Positions 43,224-51,345 of a stretch of 64,000 nucleotides of DNA are shown here, in pieces. Below the pieces are notes generated by a model, which did no database searches, had not been told where the DNA came from, and worked only from the letters and a program-made list of their open reading frames with translations. Both the position numbers and the translations under genes were made by a program. Source of the stretch: DASQHY01 sp035602605. GTDB taxonomy: Bacteria; Acidobacteriota; Terriglobia; Acidiferrales; UBA7541. The first letter of the stretch is position 1, and the number at the start of each line of letters is the position of its first letter. Location: the NCBI GenBank assembly GCA_035602605.1, contig DATNLZ010000043.1, positions 1 to 64,000 of the forward strand, in the 5' to 3' direction.

Positions 43224-45338
43224 ATGAAGCGAGTGGCCAAATTCGCCGTCTGGACGGCGCTCGCGCTCACGGGCGCCTGGGGCATAGCCACGATTGCGAT
43301 GCAGCGTGGCGAGCCGATCAATGCCACTTGGTTCGTTATCGCCGCAGGATGTACATATCTGGTTGCGTATCGATTCTATTCGGCGTTCGTTGCGGCCCGA
43401 GTTTTATCGCTGGACAGCACCCGTGCCACGCCCGCCGAGCGCCTCGATGATGGCCGCGATTTTGTTCCCACTCACAAATGGGTCCTCCTGGGGCACCACT
43501 TTGCCGCCATTGCCGGCCCCGGTCCGCTGGTGGGACCAACCCTCGCCGCGCAGTTTGGCTATTTGCCTGGAACATTGTGGCTGATTGCCGGTGCCGTGCT
43601 CGGCGGATGCGTACAGGATTTCGTGATTTTATTTTTCTCGATTCGCCGCGACGGAAAGTCGCTGGGGCAGATGGCGCGGGAAGAGGTGAGCCGGCGCGGC
43701 GGATTCATTGCACAAATCGCGGTACTGGCAATTATGGTGATTCTGCTGGCGGTGATCGGGCTGGTGGTTGTCAACGCGCTGAGATCTTCGCCGTGGGCGA
43801 CCTTCACTCTCGCCATGACCGTTCCGATTGCCATGCTTATGGGCGTGTATCTGCGTGTCTGGCGACCCGGTCGAGTGCTTGAGGCTTCCGCACTCGGCGT
43901 GGTCCTGGTCATGCTTGCCGTGGTGACCGGCCAGTGGGTTGCAGACGTGCCGCAGTGGGCGCGCCTGTTTACGCTTTCCGGGCCAGCCCTGGCAGTCGCG
44001 ATTATCATTTACGGCTTTGCGGCCTCGGCGCTGCCGGTGTGGCTATTGCTCGCGCCGCGTGACTACTTGAGTGCCTTCATCAAGGTCGCCGCGATTCTGG
44101 CGCTGGCAGGCGGAATTCTCATCGTCAGGCCCGCCGTGCAGATGCCGGCATTCACGCGCTTTGTGGATGGCAACGGTCCTGTTTTTGCCGGCAAAATTTT
44201 CCCGTTTTGCTTTATCACCATCGCCTGCGGCGCCGTCAGCGGCTTTCACGCGCTCATCTCCTCCGGCACTACGCCAAAGATGATTATGTGCGAAGGACAC
44301 GCGCGTCTGGTCGGCTACGGGGCCATGTTGATGGAATCATTCGTCGGCGTGATGGCCATGGTCGCGGCGTGCGCCCTTACGCCCGGCGTCTACTTCGCCA
44401 TCAACAGCCCGGCGGCGATTATTGGCGCGACTCCCGAGGCCGCTGCCGCAACCATAAGCTCTTGGGGCTATGTGCTGGATCCGCAGATGATGCGCCAGCT
44501 TGCGCAAATGGTCGGCGAGCAGACGCTGCTCAATCGAGCCGGTGGCGCACCGTCGTTAGCATTGGGCATGGCTCAAATTTTTTCAAGCACGATCGGCGGA
44601 ACGCGCCTTCTCGGCATCTGGTATCACTTTGCGATCATGTTTGAGGCCCTGTTCATTCTGACCGTGCTCGATGCTGGCACGCGTGTGGGACGCTTTATGG
44701 TGCAGGACCTCGGCGGGCGCTTCTGGAAACCGCTCGGGCACAAAAGCTCCTATACCAGCATTCTCCTGGCGAGCGCGCTTATCGTGGCCGCCTGGGGTCA
44801 CTTCCTTTACCAGGGCGTAGTGGATCCCCTCGGCGGCATTAATTCGCTCTGGCCGCTTTTTGGAATTGCGAATCAGTTGCTGGCGACCGTAGCGCTAGTA
44901 GTGGCCACGACCATTCTCCTGAAAATGGGCAGGCTACGCTGGATATGGGTAACCCTGGTTCCCATGGCTTGGCTGGTAATCATAACGATGACCGCCAGCT
45001 ACCAGAAAATTTTCGATCCCAATCCGCGCATCGGTTTTCTGGCCTATGCCAACGTTCTTACCGCACAGCTTGCTGCAGGAAAAATCCCTGCGGACAGAAT
45101 CGCGGAGACGTCGCGGCTGATCTTCAATCAGCGGCTTGACGCTGCCGTGACCGCTGTTCTCGTCCTTATGATTCTGGTGCTTCTAGTGGAAGCGTGCTGG
45201 CAGTGGTACACCATCCTCAGCCGCCGATCGGCTCCCGCGCTTCATGAGTCCCCCTATGTTCACACGCGTTGGACCGACGCCAGTACCGCGGGAACCGTTC
45301 CCACCATTGGGGAAACGCCCACCGGTGGAGGAGCCTGA
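43224..45338 (+). CDS. cstA: Carbon starvation protein A (peptide/pyruvate transporter)
   Basis: A 704-residue membrane protein with about 18 hydrophobic segments. The CstA signature HHFAAIAGPGPLVGPTLAAQ and GCVQDFVILFFSIRRDGKSL are present, as are FHALISSGTTPKM and GGINSLWPLFGIANQLLA. CstA imports peptides during carbon starvation and its paralogue BtsT takes up pyruvate. Placement after a secreted carboxypeptidase fits peptide use. The stop (TGATG) overlaps the next start. Confidence 0.92.
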   Translation: MKRVAKFAVWTALALTGAWGIATIAMQRGEPINATWFVIAAGCTYLVAYRFYSAFVAARVLSLDSTRATPAERLDDGRDFVPTHKWVLLGHHFAAIAGPGPLVGPTLAAQFGYLPGTLWLIAGAVLGGCVQDFVILFFSIRRDGKSLGQMAREEVSRRGGFIAQIAVLAIMVILLAVIGLVVVNALRSSPWATFTLAMTVPIAMLMGVYLRVWRPGRVLEASALGVVLVMLAVVTGQWVADVPQWARLFTLSGPALAVAIIIYGFAASALPVWLLLAPRDYLSAFIKVAAILALAGGILIVRPAVQMPAFTRFVDGNGPVFAGKIFPFCFITIACGAVSGFHALISSGTTPKMIMCEGHARLVGYGAMLMESFVGVMAMVAACALTPGVYFAINSPAAIIGATPEAAAATISSWGYVLDPQMMRQLAQMVGEQTLLNRAGGAPSLALGMAQIFSSTIGGTRLLGIWYHFAIMFEALFILTVLDAGTRVGRFMVQDLGGRFWKPLGHKSSYTSILLASALIVAAWGHFLYQGVVDPLGGINSLWPLFGIANQLLATVALVVATTILLKMGRLRWIWVTLVPMAWLVIITMTASYQKIFDPNPRIGFLAYANVLTAQLAAGKIPADRIAETSRLIFNQRLDAAVTAVLVLMILVLLVEACWQWYTILSRRSAPALHESPYVHTRWTDASTAGTVPTIGETPTGGGA

Positions 45339-45583
45339 TGCTGGCAGTCTCTTCCAAAGTACGCCGGGGGTTCGCAGGTTTATGGTGGTGGCTGCGCCAG
45401 CTGAGCGGTGATGCGGCGTATGAATCCTACCTACGGAGCGCCCGGGCTGGCAGGTCTTCTCATCGTAGCGGAAATCGTCGCAACAACTGTCGGGGAAACG
45501 ACGGCACAGCTATCCTCTCACGACAGGAGTTCTATCTCGACTCGTTGCGTCGCAAGTATTCCGGCGTCAACCGTTGTTGCTGA
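45338..45583 (+). CDS. YbdD/YjiX family small protein
   Basis: An 81-residue protein starting at the ATG that overlaps the cstA stop, behind GGAGGAG. Family hallmarks are WWWLRQLSGDAAYESYL and ILSRQEFYLDSLRRKYSGV ending in RCC. YbdD/YjiX genes sit directly after cstA/btsT in many bacteria and seem to be partners of the transporter. The middle third is basic and differs from usual homologues. Confidence 0.82.
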   Translation: MLAVSSKVRRGFAGLWWWLRQLSGDAAYESYLRSARAGRSSHRSGNRRNNCRGNDGTAILSRQEFYLDSLRRKYSGVNRCC

Positions 45584-45749
45584 CCAGCGAGCGGCGCTTG
45601 GTCTACTGCCAAGCGTTGGCTGCGCAGAAACCGATGTACGACCTCAAGGACAAGCCGGGGAAGCAAGCAACTAGCACTTGTTTCTGGCCTCGACCCGGCA
45701 GTAAAATCCAAACTTACCAAGGGTTAGGTCCACAGTACAAGGAGGCGCT

Positions 45750-46487
45750 ATGCGTCGAATACTTTCCTTAGTGTTGGTGACTTGCCTGGCCGCGGTTATC
45801 GCGGTCGCGCAGTACGGAGGTGCCGGACAAGACAAATCATCCACCGCCAAGCCCGATTTCGATATGACTGCTTCATACATTGAGGCTTGCAGTTGCGACA
45901 TGTTCTGCCCCTGCTATTTCAACACGCACTCAACCATGCACGAGGGTAAACATTTCTGCAGAGCGAACCTCGTCTTTAAAGTGGACAAAGGCTATTACAA
46001 AGCTACCAAGCTCGATGGTGCGAAAGTCTGGCTGGCTACCGATCTTGGGAGTGATTGGAGCACCGGGGCTGATTCCTGGTCGGTGGTCAATTACGACCCC
46101 AGCATCACCAAGGAACAGCGCGCCGCGCTCGACGACATCATCGCGCAGCTCTATCCGTTCAAGTGGCAAAAGGCATCCGCAGACACCCAAGCCTTTACTT
46201 GGAGCGTCGACACCAAGACCGGTGTTGCGCAAGCCCGAATGAAAAACGGTAAAGCCGAAGTGATCCTCGAGCGCGTCAAGGGAAACGATGCGAATCGTGA
46301 AGTCGTGATCCGCAATCTCCCTTATTGGGGCGCCCAATCCAACAGCGGCTTCCGCATGTGGAAGTCAAAGCACGAAGCCTTTGAAGGACAGGGTCAGAAG
46401 TTCGACTACAGCGGCACCAATGGTTTCCTGATCACCATTCACTTCACAGGCCAGGCAAAAGCGCCAACCACAGCAACAACCGAGTAA
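45750..46487 (+). CDS. DUF1326 family exported protein
   Basis: A 245-residue protein with a signal peptide (residues 1-20, ending AVAQ). The DUF1326 core begins YIEACSCDMFCPCYFN, a cysteine-rich metal-binding-like motif, and includes WSVVNYDPSITKEQ and the late HFTGQAK. Family function is unknown. It is preceded by ACAAGGAGG and followed by a hairpin terminator. Confidence 0.8.
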   Translation: MRRILSLVLVTCLAAVIAVAQYGGAGQDKSSTAKPDFDMTASYIEACSCDMFCPCYFNTHSTMHEGKHFCRANLVFKVDKGYYKATKLDGAKVWLATDLGSDWSTGADSWSVVNYDPSITKEQRAALDDIIAQLYPFKWQKASADTQAFTWSVDTKTGVAQARMKNGKAEVILERVKGNDANREVVIRNLPYWGAQSNSGFRMWKSKHEAFEGQGQKFDYSGTNGFLITIHFTGQAKAPTTATTE

Positions 46488-46511
46488 CCGTTCCGTTGCG
46501 TTTCTCTGTTC

Positions 46512-46541
46512 CCCCGGGGCGCGGCATGCCCGGCCCCGGGG
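46512..46541. terminator. Hairpin between convergent genes
   Basis: A 9-bp perfect GC stem (CCCCGGGGC 46512-46520 / GCCCCGGGG 46533-46541) between the DUF1326 stop and the stop of the convergent dehydrogenase gene. The T-run is poor on both strands, so termination may be modest, but the position suits a two-way terminator. Confidence 0.55.
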
Positions 46542-46544
46542 TTC

Positions 46545-47711
46545 TCAAATTTCTTCCTCGTCATCGATTGTCTTCAGCTTTCTGACCTTCGCTTTGATTC
46601 GGAAATTGCGCGTTCGCACATCAGCCAGAATCGCTCGCCGCGTTGCCGCCGGAAGTGCTTCCGGGGGATGAACCCCCGCGAAATCATTGGGGAAATGTTT
46701 TACGAAAAGCGCGGCTACATGCGCCGTAGCATAGGCGACAGGGGTAGTGAAAAGACCCTGCTGCCGTATTTGGTACAGCGTCGGAAAGGTACAGTCCCAG
46801 CGGATTTCCACGGCCTGATCGTTCTTTACTCCACGGATCAGTATGGCCACCGCAAACCGCGCATTTTGCAAAATTCCGCGGCGAATCAGCATGGCAACCA
46901 TCCGCGGCGTCGGCGTCTTTGGGAAACGATGCGCGACAATGCCCCGCGAGCGGCTCAATTTTCCCTGGCGATACCAGCGCCGCAGCCGGTCAATTTCGTT
47001 TCCGCCGAATTTCACGTCGAGATCGCGCATGGCAACGAAGTACGGCAGCGTGGCCACCTCGTCCTGCGCCGCCAGAACCACGCGCGTCCTTCCAATCGGC
47101 TTCGGAAAACGGAACCATTCCAGCCCGCCAAATCTCCTCTCCAGTTTGAATTTTCCGCCTTGATAAACGCGCGGGCGCGAAATAGCTTCGTCGAAAAATC
47201 CTTGCGGCGACCACTGCGAGACAGGGTCGCGGCTTTCCATGGTCTCGTAGAGCCGGATATGAACCGAGACCACCCGGTCCAGCATTTCCGCTCCGCGCTT
47301 CACCAGCAGGTTGGTGAGCCCCGGGGCAACTCCCGCATTGATGACCGCCGCGCGATTCTTCTCTTCGAAGCGCTTCGCATAGGCCAGTTGCTCGGCACGA
47401 AACGGATTGCGGGTCATGTGCGAGCTAAGGTCCAGGTAGTGCATGCGCAGGCGCAAAGCCGCTCGCAAAACAATCTCGTTGAGGACCGCAGCAGATGCAT
47501 TGACGAGCAGTTGATTCCCGCGCGCTGCGCGCACGATGGCCCACAGATTTCTGGCATTTACTTTTTGAACCGGGATTGTGCTCCTCTTTCCGAGGAACCG
47601 TCGCGCACGCTCAGGGTCGCGGTCGCCGCATTGCACCGTGTGCCCCTGCTTTTCCAGAAGTTGTGCCAGCAGTGAGCCGGTGGCCCCCGTCCCCAAAACG
47701 AAGATCCGCAT
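46545..47711 (-). CDS. Saccharopine dehydrogenase-like NAD(P)-binding protein
   Basis: A 388-residue protein with an N-terminal Rossmann fold (IFVLGTGATGSLLAQLLEKQGH) and the family strand/loop CGDRDPERARRFLG. YLDLSSHMTRNPF and NAGVAPGLTNLLV correspond to the saccharopine dehydrogenase/carboxynorspermidine synthase group. The substrate is unknown, with no lysine or polyamine gene nearby. Confidence 0.78.
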   Translation of the reverse strand: MRIFVLGTGATGSLLAQLLEKQGHTVQCGDRDPERARRFLGKRSTIPVQKVNARNLWAIVRAARGNQLLVNASAAVLNEIVLRAALRLRMHYLDLSSHMTRNPFRAEQLAYAKRFEEKNRAAVINAGVAPGLTNLLVKRGAEMLDRVVSVHIRLYETMESRDPVSQWSPQGFFDEAISRPRVYQGGKFKLERRFGGLEWFRFPKPIGRTRVVLAAQDEVATLPYFVAMRDLDVKFGGNEIDRLRRWYRQGKLSRSRGIVAHRFPKTPTPRMVAMLIRRGILQNARFAVAILIRGVKNDQAVEIRWDCTFPTLYQIRQQGLFTTPVAYATAHVAALFVKHFPNDFAGVHPPEALPAATRRAILADVRTRNFRIKAKVRKLKTIDDEEEI

Positions 47712-47788
47712 GAACGGGGAACTTTATCATACCCCTAGGGGTGTAAGGTGGCCGCGAGCAAGCAGCCGCCCAGCCACTCACAAATCAG

Positions 47789-48094
47789 CTATAAACGTGC
47801 CCTGTCTCGTGCGGGGCGCACCAGATCGAAAGCCCGCCCGATCAGCATCCACTGCAGCCCGGAAAGAATCGGAAGCACCATCTCAAAGATAAGCGCTTGG
47901 TTTCCTACTCCCACGCAGGTACGCGGCCAACATTTCGATGCGATCCAATTTGCAACTGGAATAACCGCAAAATTCATGGTCGTCAAGATGCTGGCATAGA
48001 TTGCTTTTCCGGACCGGTGGAAACCCAACTGCAGGCCCGCGCAAGCTACCGCGCCCAGCACCCCGAGACCCAAAGACCAGCGTATCTTGTTCAC
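47789..48094 (-). CDS. Small hypothetical membrane protein
   Basis: A 101-residue frame with three hydrophobic segments (about 5-24, 33-55 and 70-90). The GTG at 48094, preceded by GGCATAGG, is a sensible start; TTG 48112 is further upstream. No family recognised. Coding is supported only by the membrane pattern and the lack of anything better here. Confidence 0.45.
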   Translation of the reverse strand: MNKIRWSLGLGVLGAVACAGLQLGFHRSGKAIYASILTTMNFAVIPVANWIASKCWPRTCVGVGNQALIFEMVLPILSGLQWMLIGRAFDLVRPARDRARL

Positions 48095-48157
48095 CCTATG
48101 CCTGTTACGCAATTAGATTAGACAACCGATCTCGGTCGAAAGTTCCCGCGACTCTCA

Positions 48158-48196
48158 TTGCGCCTGCTCCGCGGGCACGATACAATGCAATTGTAT
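48158..48196 (+). promoter_or_regulatory. Promoter of the moaA operon with overlapping inverted repeat
   Basis: TTGCGC (48158-48163), a 17-base spacer and TACAAT (48181-48186). The -10 is part of an inverted repeat ATACAAT (48180-48186) / ATTGTAT (48190-48196), which covers the expected start point and is well placed for a repressor. The leader to moaA would be about 375 bases. Confidence 0.5.
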
Positions 48197-48448
48197 TCTC
48201 CGACCCTTGGTTCCTGCCGGAGAGACATCCCATGGAACTAGGGGCCATTCCCTAGCGCCAAGTCTCTGCAAATCGTTTGCGCGCAAAAGGATAAGGCAAG
48301 GGTGGAAACGCCTTTACCTGCCGTTTAGGTGAACCCGGGTAGGGAGGAGCCCACGGCTGATGTTCAGGACCAGCCGTGTTAGAAAACAGACTCCACGCAG
48401 TGCGGCTCCGGCCTGCACTGCTGCCCAATTCCAAGCGCGGGTTGGGCA
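48197..48448 (+). promoter_or_regulatory. Hairpin-rich leader RNA upstream of moaA
   Basis: The 474 bases between 48095 and 48568 have no gene but many perfect inverted repeats in series: TCTCCG/CGGAGA (48197-48223), CTAGGG/CCCTAG (48238-48255), CACGGCT/AGCCGTG (48352-48378), GCAGTGC/GCACTGC (48397-48421, with an inner GGC-TCCG-GCC) and TGCCCAA/TTGGGCA (48422-48448). Molybdenum cofactor riboswitches precede moaA in many bacteria, but I cannot match that consensus by eye. A different structured RNA is possible. Confidence 0.45.
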
Positions 48449-48568
48449 ATGTAATTTTAGGATGAAATCAATCGCTCGGCGTCCCCCCAAGCGTCTACTC
48501 GGTCGTTCGACAAGCTCGATCAAACGTGGTAAGAAGCTACTCGGCCGGCCAGTCTCGGCCAACAGTTG

Positions 48569-49552
48569 ATGAAGCTTACCGACAAATTCGGCCGCCAAAT
48601 TACCGACCTGCGGATCTCGGTTACCGACCGCTGCAATTTTCGTTGCGTCTATTGCCGCTCGGCCGATCCCGAGAATTATCGCCCGGAGCATGAGCTTCTC
48701 AGCTGGGCTGAATTCGAGCGTCTCACCGAAATATTTCTTCTCCTAGGTATCCGCAAGGTACGCGTTACCGGCGGCGAGCCGCTGGCCCGTCAAGGCGTCG
48801 AAGATTTTATCTCTCGCCTCCACGCTCGGGGGGTTGAGGACCTTTCCCTGACCACCAACGGCCACCTGCTCGCCGACCGCTGCGACCAGCTCGTCAAAGC
48901 CGGACTTCGCCGCATCAACATTAGTCTCGATTCGCTTGATCCCATAAAATTTGAACGTATTACCCGCACGCGCTCATTCGTAAAAGTCATGGACGGTATC
49001 GACGCCGTGCAGAATTGCTCTCTCCGCCCCGCGAAAGTAAACGCCGTACTGGTCCGCGGCATAAACGACGATGAGGTTGAGGCCTTCGCTGCCTTTGCTC
49101 GCGATCGCGGCGTGGTGATGCGTTTCATCGAGTTCATGCCGCTCGACGCCGACCGCGCCTGGAGACGCGAGCTTATGGTCACCGCTGCGGAAACCAAGCG
49201 GCGCATAGACGCGCAATGGCCGCTGGTGCAAGTTCCGCATGAACCAAGCGAGACCGCTCGCAAATACCGCTTTGCCGACGGCGCGCCGGGGGAAATCGGC
49301 CTTATCGCTCCGGTCAGTGAACCTTTTTGCGGTTTTTGTTCCCGCATCCGCTTGACTGCCGATGGAAAGCTTCGTACCTGTCTTTTCAGCAAGGAGGATC
49401 GGGACCTGACGCCCTTACTTCGCGGCGGCGCGAGTAACGAAGAGCTGGCCAATTTCATCCAATCAATAGTCATGGAAAAAGAAGCTGGGCACCGCATCAA
49501 TGAACCCGATTTTGCACCGCCTTCACGAACGATGGTTTCCATAGGCGGCTGA
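48569..49552 (+). CDS. moaA: GTP 3',8-cyclase (molybdenum cofactor synthesis)
   Basis: A 327-residue radical SAM enzyme that starts molybdopterin synthesis from GTP. The N-terminal cluster motif is CNFRCVYC (C22, C26, C29). The C-terminal cluster is in CGFCSRIRLTADGKLRTC, and the protein ends in the conserved Gly-Gly tail (ISIGG) needed for catalysis. ATG 48569 follows an in-frame TTG at 48566. No other moa or moe gene is near. nadA starts 1 base after the stop. Confidence 0.93.
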   Translation: MKLTDKFGRQITDLRISVTDRCNFRCVYCRSADPENYRPEHELLSWAEFERLTEIFLLLGIRKVRVTGGEPLARQGVEDFISRLHARGVEDLSLTTNGHLLADRCDQLVKAGLRRINISLDSLDPIKFERITRTRSFVKVMDGIDAVQNCSLRPAKVNAVLVRGINDDEVEAFAAFARDRGVVMRFIEFMPLDADRAWRRELMVTAAETKRRIDAQWPLVQVPHEPSETARKYRFADGAPGEIGLIAPVSEPFCGFCSRIRLTADGKLRTCLFSKEDRDLTPLLRGGASNEELANFIQSIVMEKEAGHRINEPDFAPPSRTMVSIGG

Positions 49553-49553
49553 T

Positions 49554-50720
49554 ATGGAGACGCTGCTCACCATTTCGAAGCTTCCCACTCTAGCCGGCGA
49601 GCCGCAGCCGGCAACCATTCGCGCTCCGGAAATTGAGCCGGGCGTGGGTTGTGACTTTGACAGTTACCTGCTAACGCCTGACAATTCACTCGACGAGCGC
49701 ATCGGCCGAGCCAAAGCCCGCTTGGGCCGCGAGCTGGTGATCCTCGGCCACCACTACCAGCGTGATGAGGTCATAAAGTTCGCCGATTTTAGTGGCGATT
49801 CTCTGAAGCTCTCGCAGCAAGCTGCCGAGAGCGACTCTCGTTATATTGTTTTTTGCGGCGTGCATTTTATGGCTGAGAGCGCCGACATTCTTCGGCAGCC
49901 TCACCAGCAGGTGATTCTGCCGGACCTTGCGGCTGGCTGTTCCATGGCCGACATGGCCGATATCGGACAGGTCGAAACATGCTGGGCAGACCTGCACTCG
50001 TTAGGTGAGCTCAAGGTTGTCCCGGTCACCTATATGAATTCGACCGCAGCCATCAAAGCCTTTACCGGCGAACATGGTGGTTCGGTTTGCACCAGTTCCA
50101 ACGCCGATGTCGTGATGCGATGGGCCTTCGCGCGGGGCGAGCGCGTTCTTTTCCTTCCTGACGAGCACCTCGGACGCAACACCGCCTACCGCATGGGTAT
50201 TCCGCTCGACAAAATGATTGTTTGGGATCCCTATCAGCCCATGGGCGGAAATTCCGAAGAAGCGATTGACAACGCGCGCATGATTCTCTGGAAAGGCTAC
50301 TGCTCGGTGCATCAGCGTTTCCAACCAGAGCATATTGCGCGTGTGCGGCGCGAGCATCCCGGCATTCGCGTGATGGTGCATCCCGAATGCCGCTTCGAGG
50401 TGGCTCAGGCGGCTGACTCTATCGGCTCAACCGAACAAATTAAAAAAATTATCGGCGAGGCACCCCCTGATGCGCAGTGGGCAGTGGGCACCGAAATTCA
50501 CATGGTCAATCGCCTCGCGAAACAACACCCGGACCGCACGGTGATTTCGCTCGACCCGAACGTTTGCGTGTGCACCACGATGTTCCGCATCTCGCCTCAG
50601 CATCTCCTCTGGGCGCTTGAAAATCTCGTGGCCGGGCGCGTGGTCAATCGCATTAACGTTGGTGAGCCCGATCGACACTGGGCGCGCGTGGCCCTACAGC
50701 GCATGCTTAGCTTGCGCTAA
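49554..50720 (+). CDS. nadA: Quinolinate synthase
   Basis: A 388-residue enzyme that condenses iminoaspartate with dihydroxyacetone phosphate to quinolinate for NAD synthesis. It holds a 4Fe-4S cluster through three cysteines in conserved sites (around FCGVHFMAE, HPEC and NVCVCTTMF). ILGHHYQRDEVIKFAD, GDSLKLSQQAAES and LPDLAAGCSMADMA are typical. It has the longer N-terminal extension of the large NadA form. No nadB or nadC is nearby, and it is probably co-translated with moaA. Confidence 0.93.
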   Translation: METLLTISKLPTLAGEPQPATIRAPEIEPGVGCDFDSYLLTPDNSLDERIGRAKARLGRELVILGHHYQRDEVIKFADFSGDSLKLSQQAAESDSRYIVFCGVHFMAESADILRQPHQQVILPDLAAGCSMADMADIGQVETCWADLHSLGELKVVPVTYMNSTAAIKAFTGEHGGSVCTSSNADVVMRWAFARGERVLFLPDEHLGRNTAYRMGIPLDKMIVWDPYQPMGGNSEEAIDNARMILWKGYCSVHQRFQPEHIARVRREHPGIRVMVHPECRFEVAQAADSIGSTEQIKKIIGEAPPDAQWAVGTEIHMVNRLAKQHPDRTVISLDPNVCVCTTMFRISPQHLLWALENLVAGRVVNRINVGEPDRHWARVALQRMLSLR

Positions 50721-50791
50721 GAGTTTCCCGATACGGGTTTTCTCTCAGGAAGTTGGCCCATGCAGATGGCCACGAAGAAACTAAACGAGCG

Positions 50792-51283
50792 ATGCCGATG
50801 AGCGATGATGAACGCAGCGACGACGAACGCGACGATGCCTCCGAACCTGAGCCTCGCCTGTTCACGTTGACCGAAGCCGAGCGCACCCGCAAGGAAATCG
50901 AGCCGTTGCTGCTTGATGCCATAGAATGCCGCCGCAAGATGGAGCCCCTTGGTCAGAATTTGTCGGCAGTGGCCGCACGCATCATGATGATGGGGGGCAT
51001 TCTTGTCCCTCATGAGCGCCTGGCCAAAGTGCGCATCGAGCACGACCATTTGGCCGATAATCTGCGTTCCTCGGTCTCGCGCATTCAAGCAACGGGCTGT
51101 GTCATCAAGGATCTAGATGCCGGTCTGCTTGATTTCCCCGCCATTATTGACAACGAAGAGGTGTACCTCTGCTGGCGGTTGGGTGAAGACCGCATTCGCT
51201 TTTACCACAGCCAGAATGAAGGCTTTGCCGGACGCAAGCCGCTCAACCCGCGCGACATTGGCCCTGCCAATCCCATCCAGTAG
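50792..51283 (+). CDS. DUF2203 family protein
   Basis: A 163-residue protein. After an acidic N-terminus (DDERSDDERDDASEPE), the DUF2203 core includes RLFTLTEAERTRKEIEP and the strongly conserved CVIKDLDAGLLDFPAI, VYLCWRLGEDRI and GFAGRKPL. No function is known. ATG 50792 (or 50798) avoids the TTG-started extension. Confidence 0.78.
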   Translation: MPMSDDERSDDERDDASEPEPRLFTLTEAERTRKEIEPLLLDAIECRRKMEPLGQNLSAVAARIMMMGGILVPHERLAKVRIEHDHLADNLRSSVSRIQATGCVIKDLDAGLLDFPAIIDNEEVYLCWRLGEDRIRFYHSQNEGFAGRKPLNPRDIGPANPIQ

Positions 51284-51345
51284 AACAAGCGCCGGTCCAA
51301 TGTTTTGGAAAATGAGCGTCAGTTGGTACACCATCGAGGACTTCT

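Noticed and set aside
46668..47675. 335-codon open frame on the plus strand
   Set aside because: Antisense to the saccharopine dehydrogenase-like gene, with an Arg/Gln/His-rich translation typical of shadows.
48197..48448. Named Moco or other known riboswitch
   Set aside because: Strong hairpins and position before moaA, but no consensus motif I could match with confidence.
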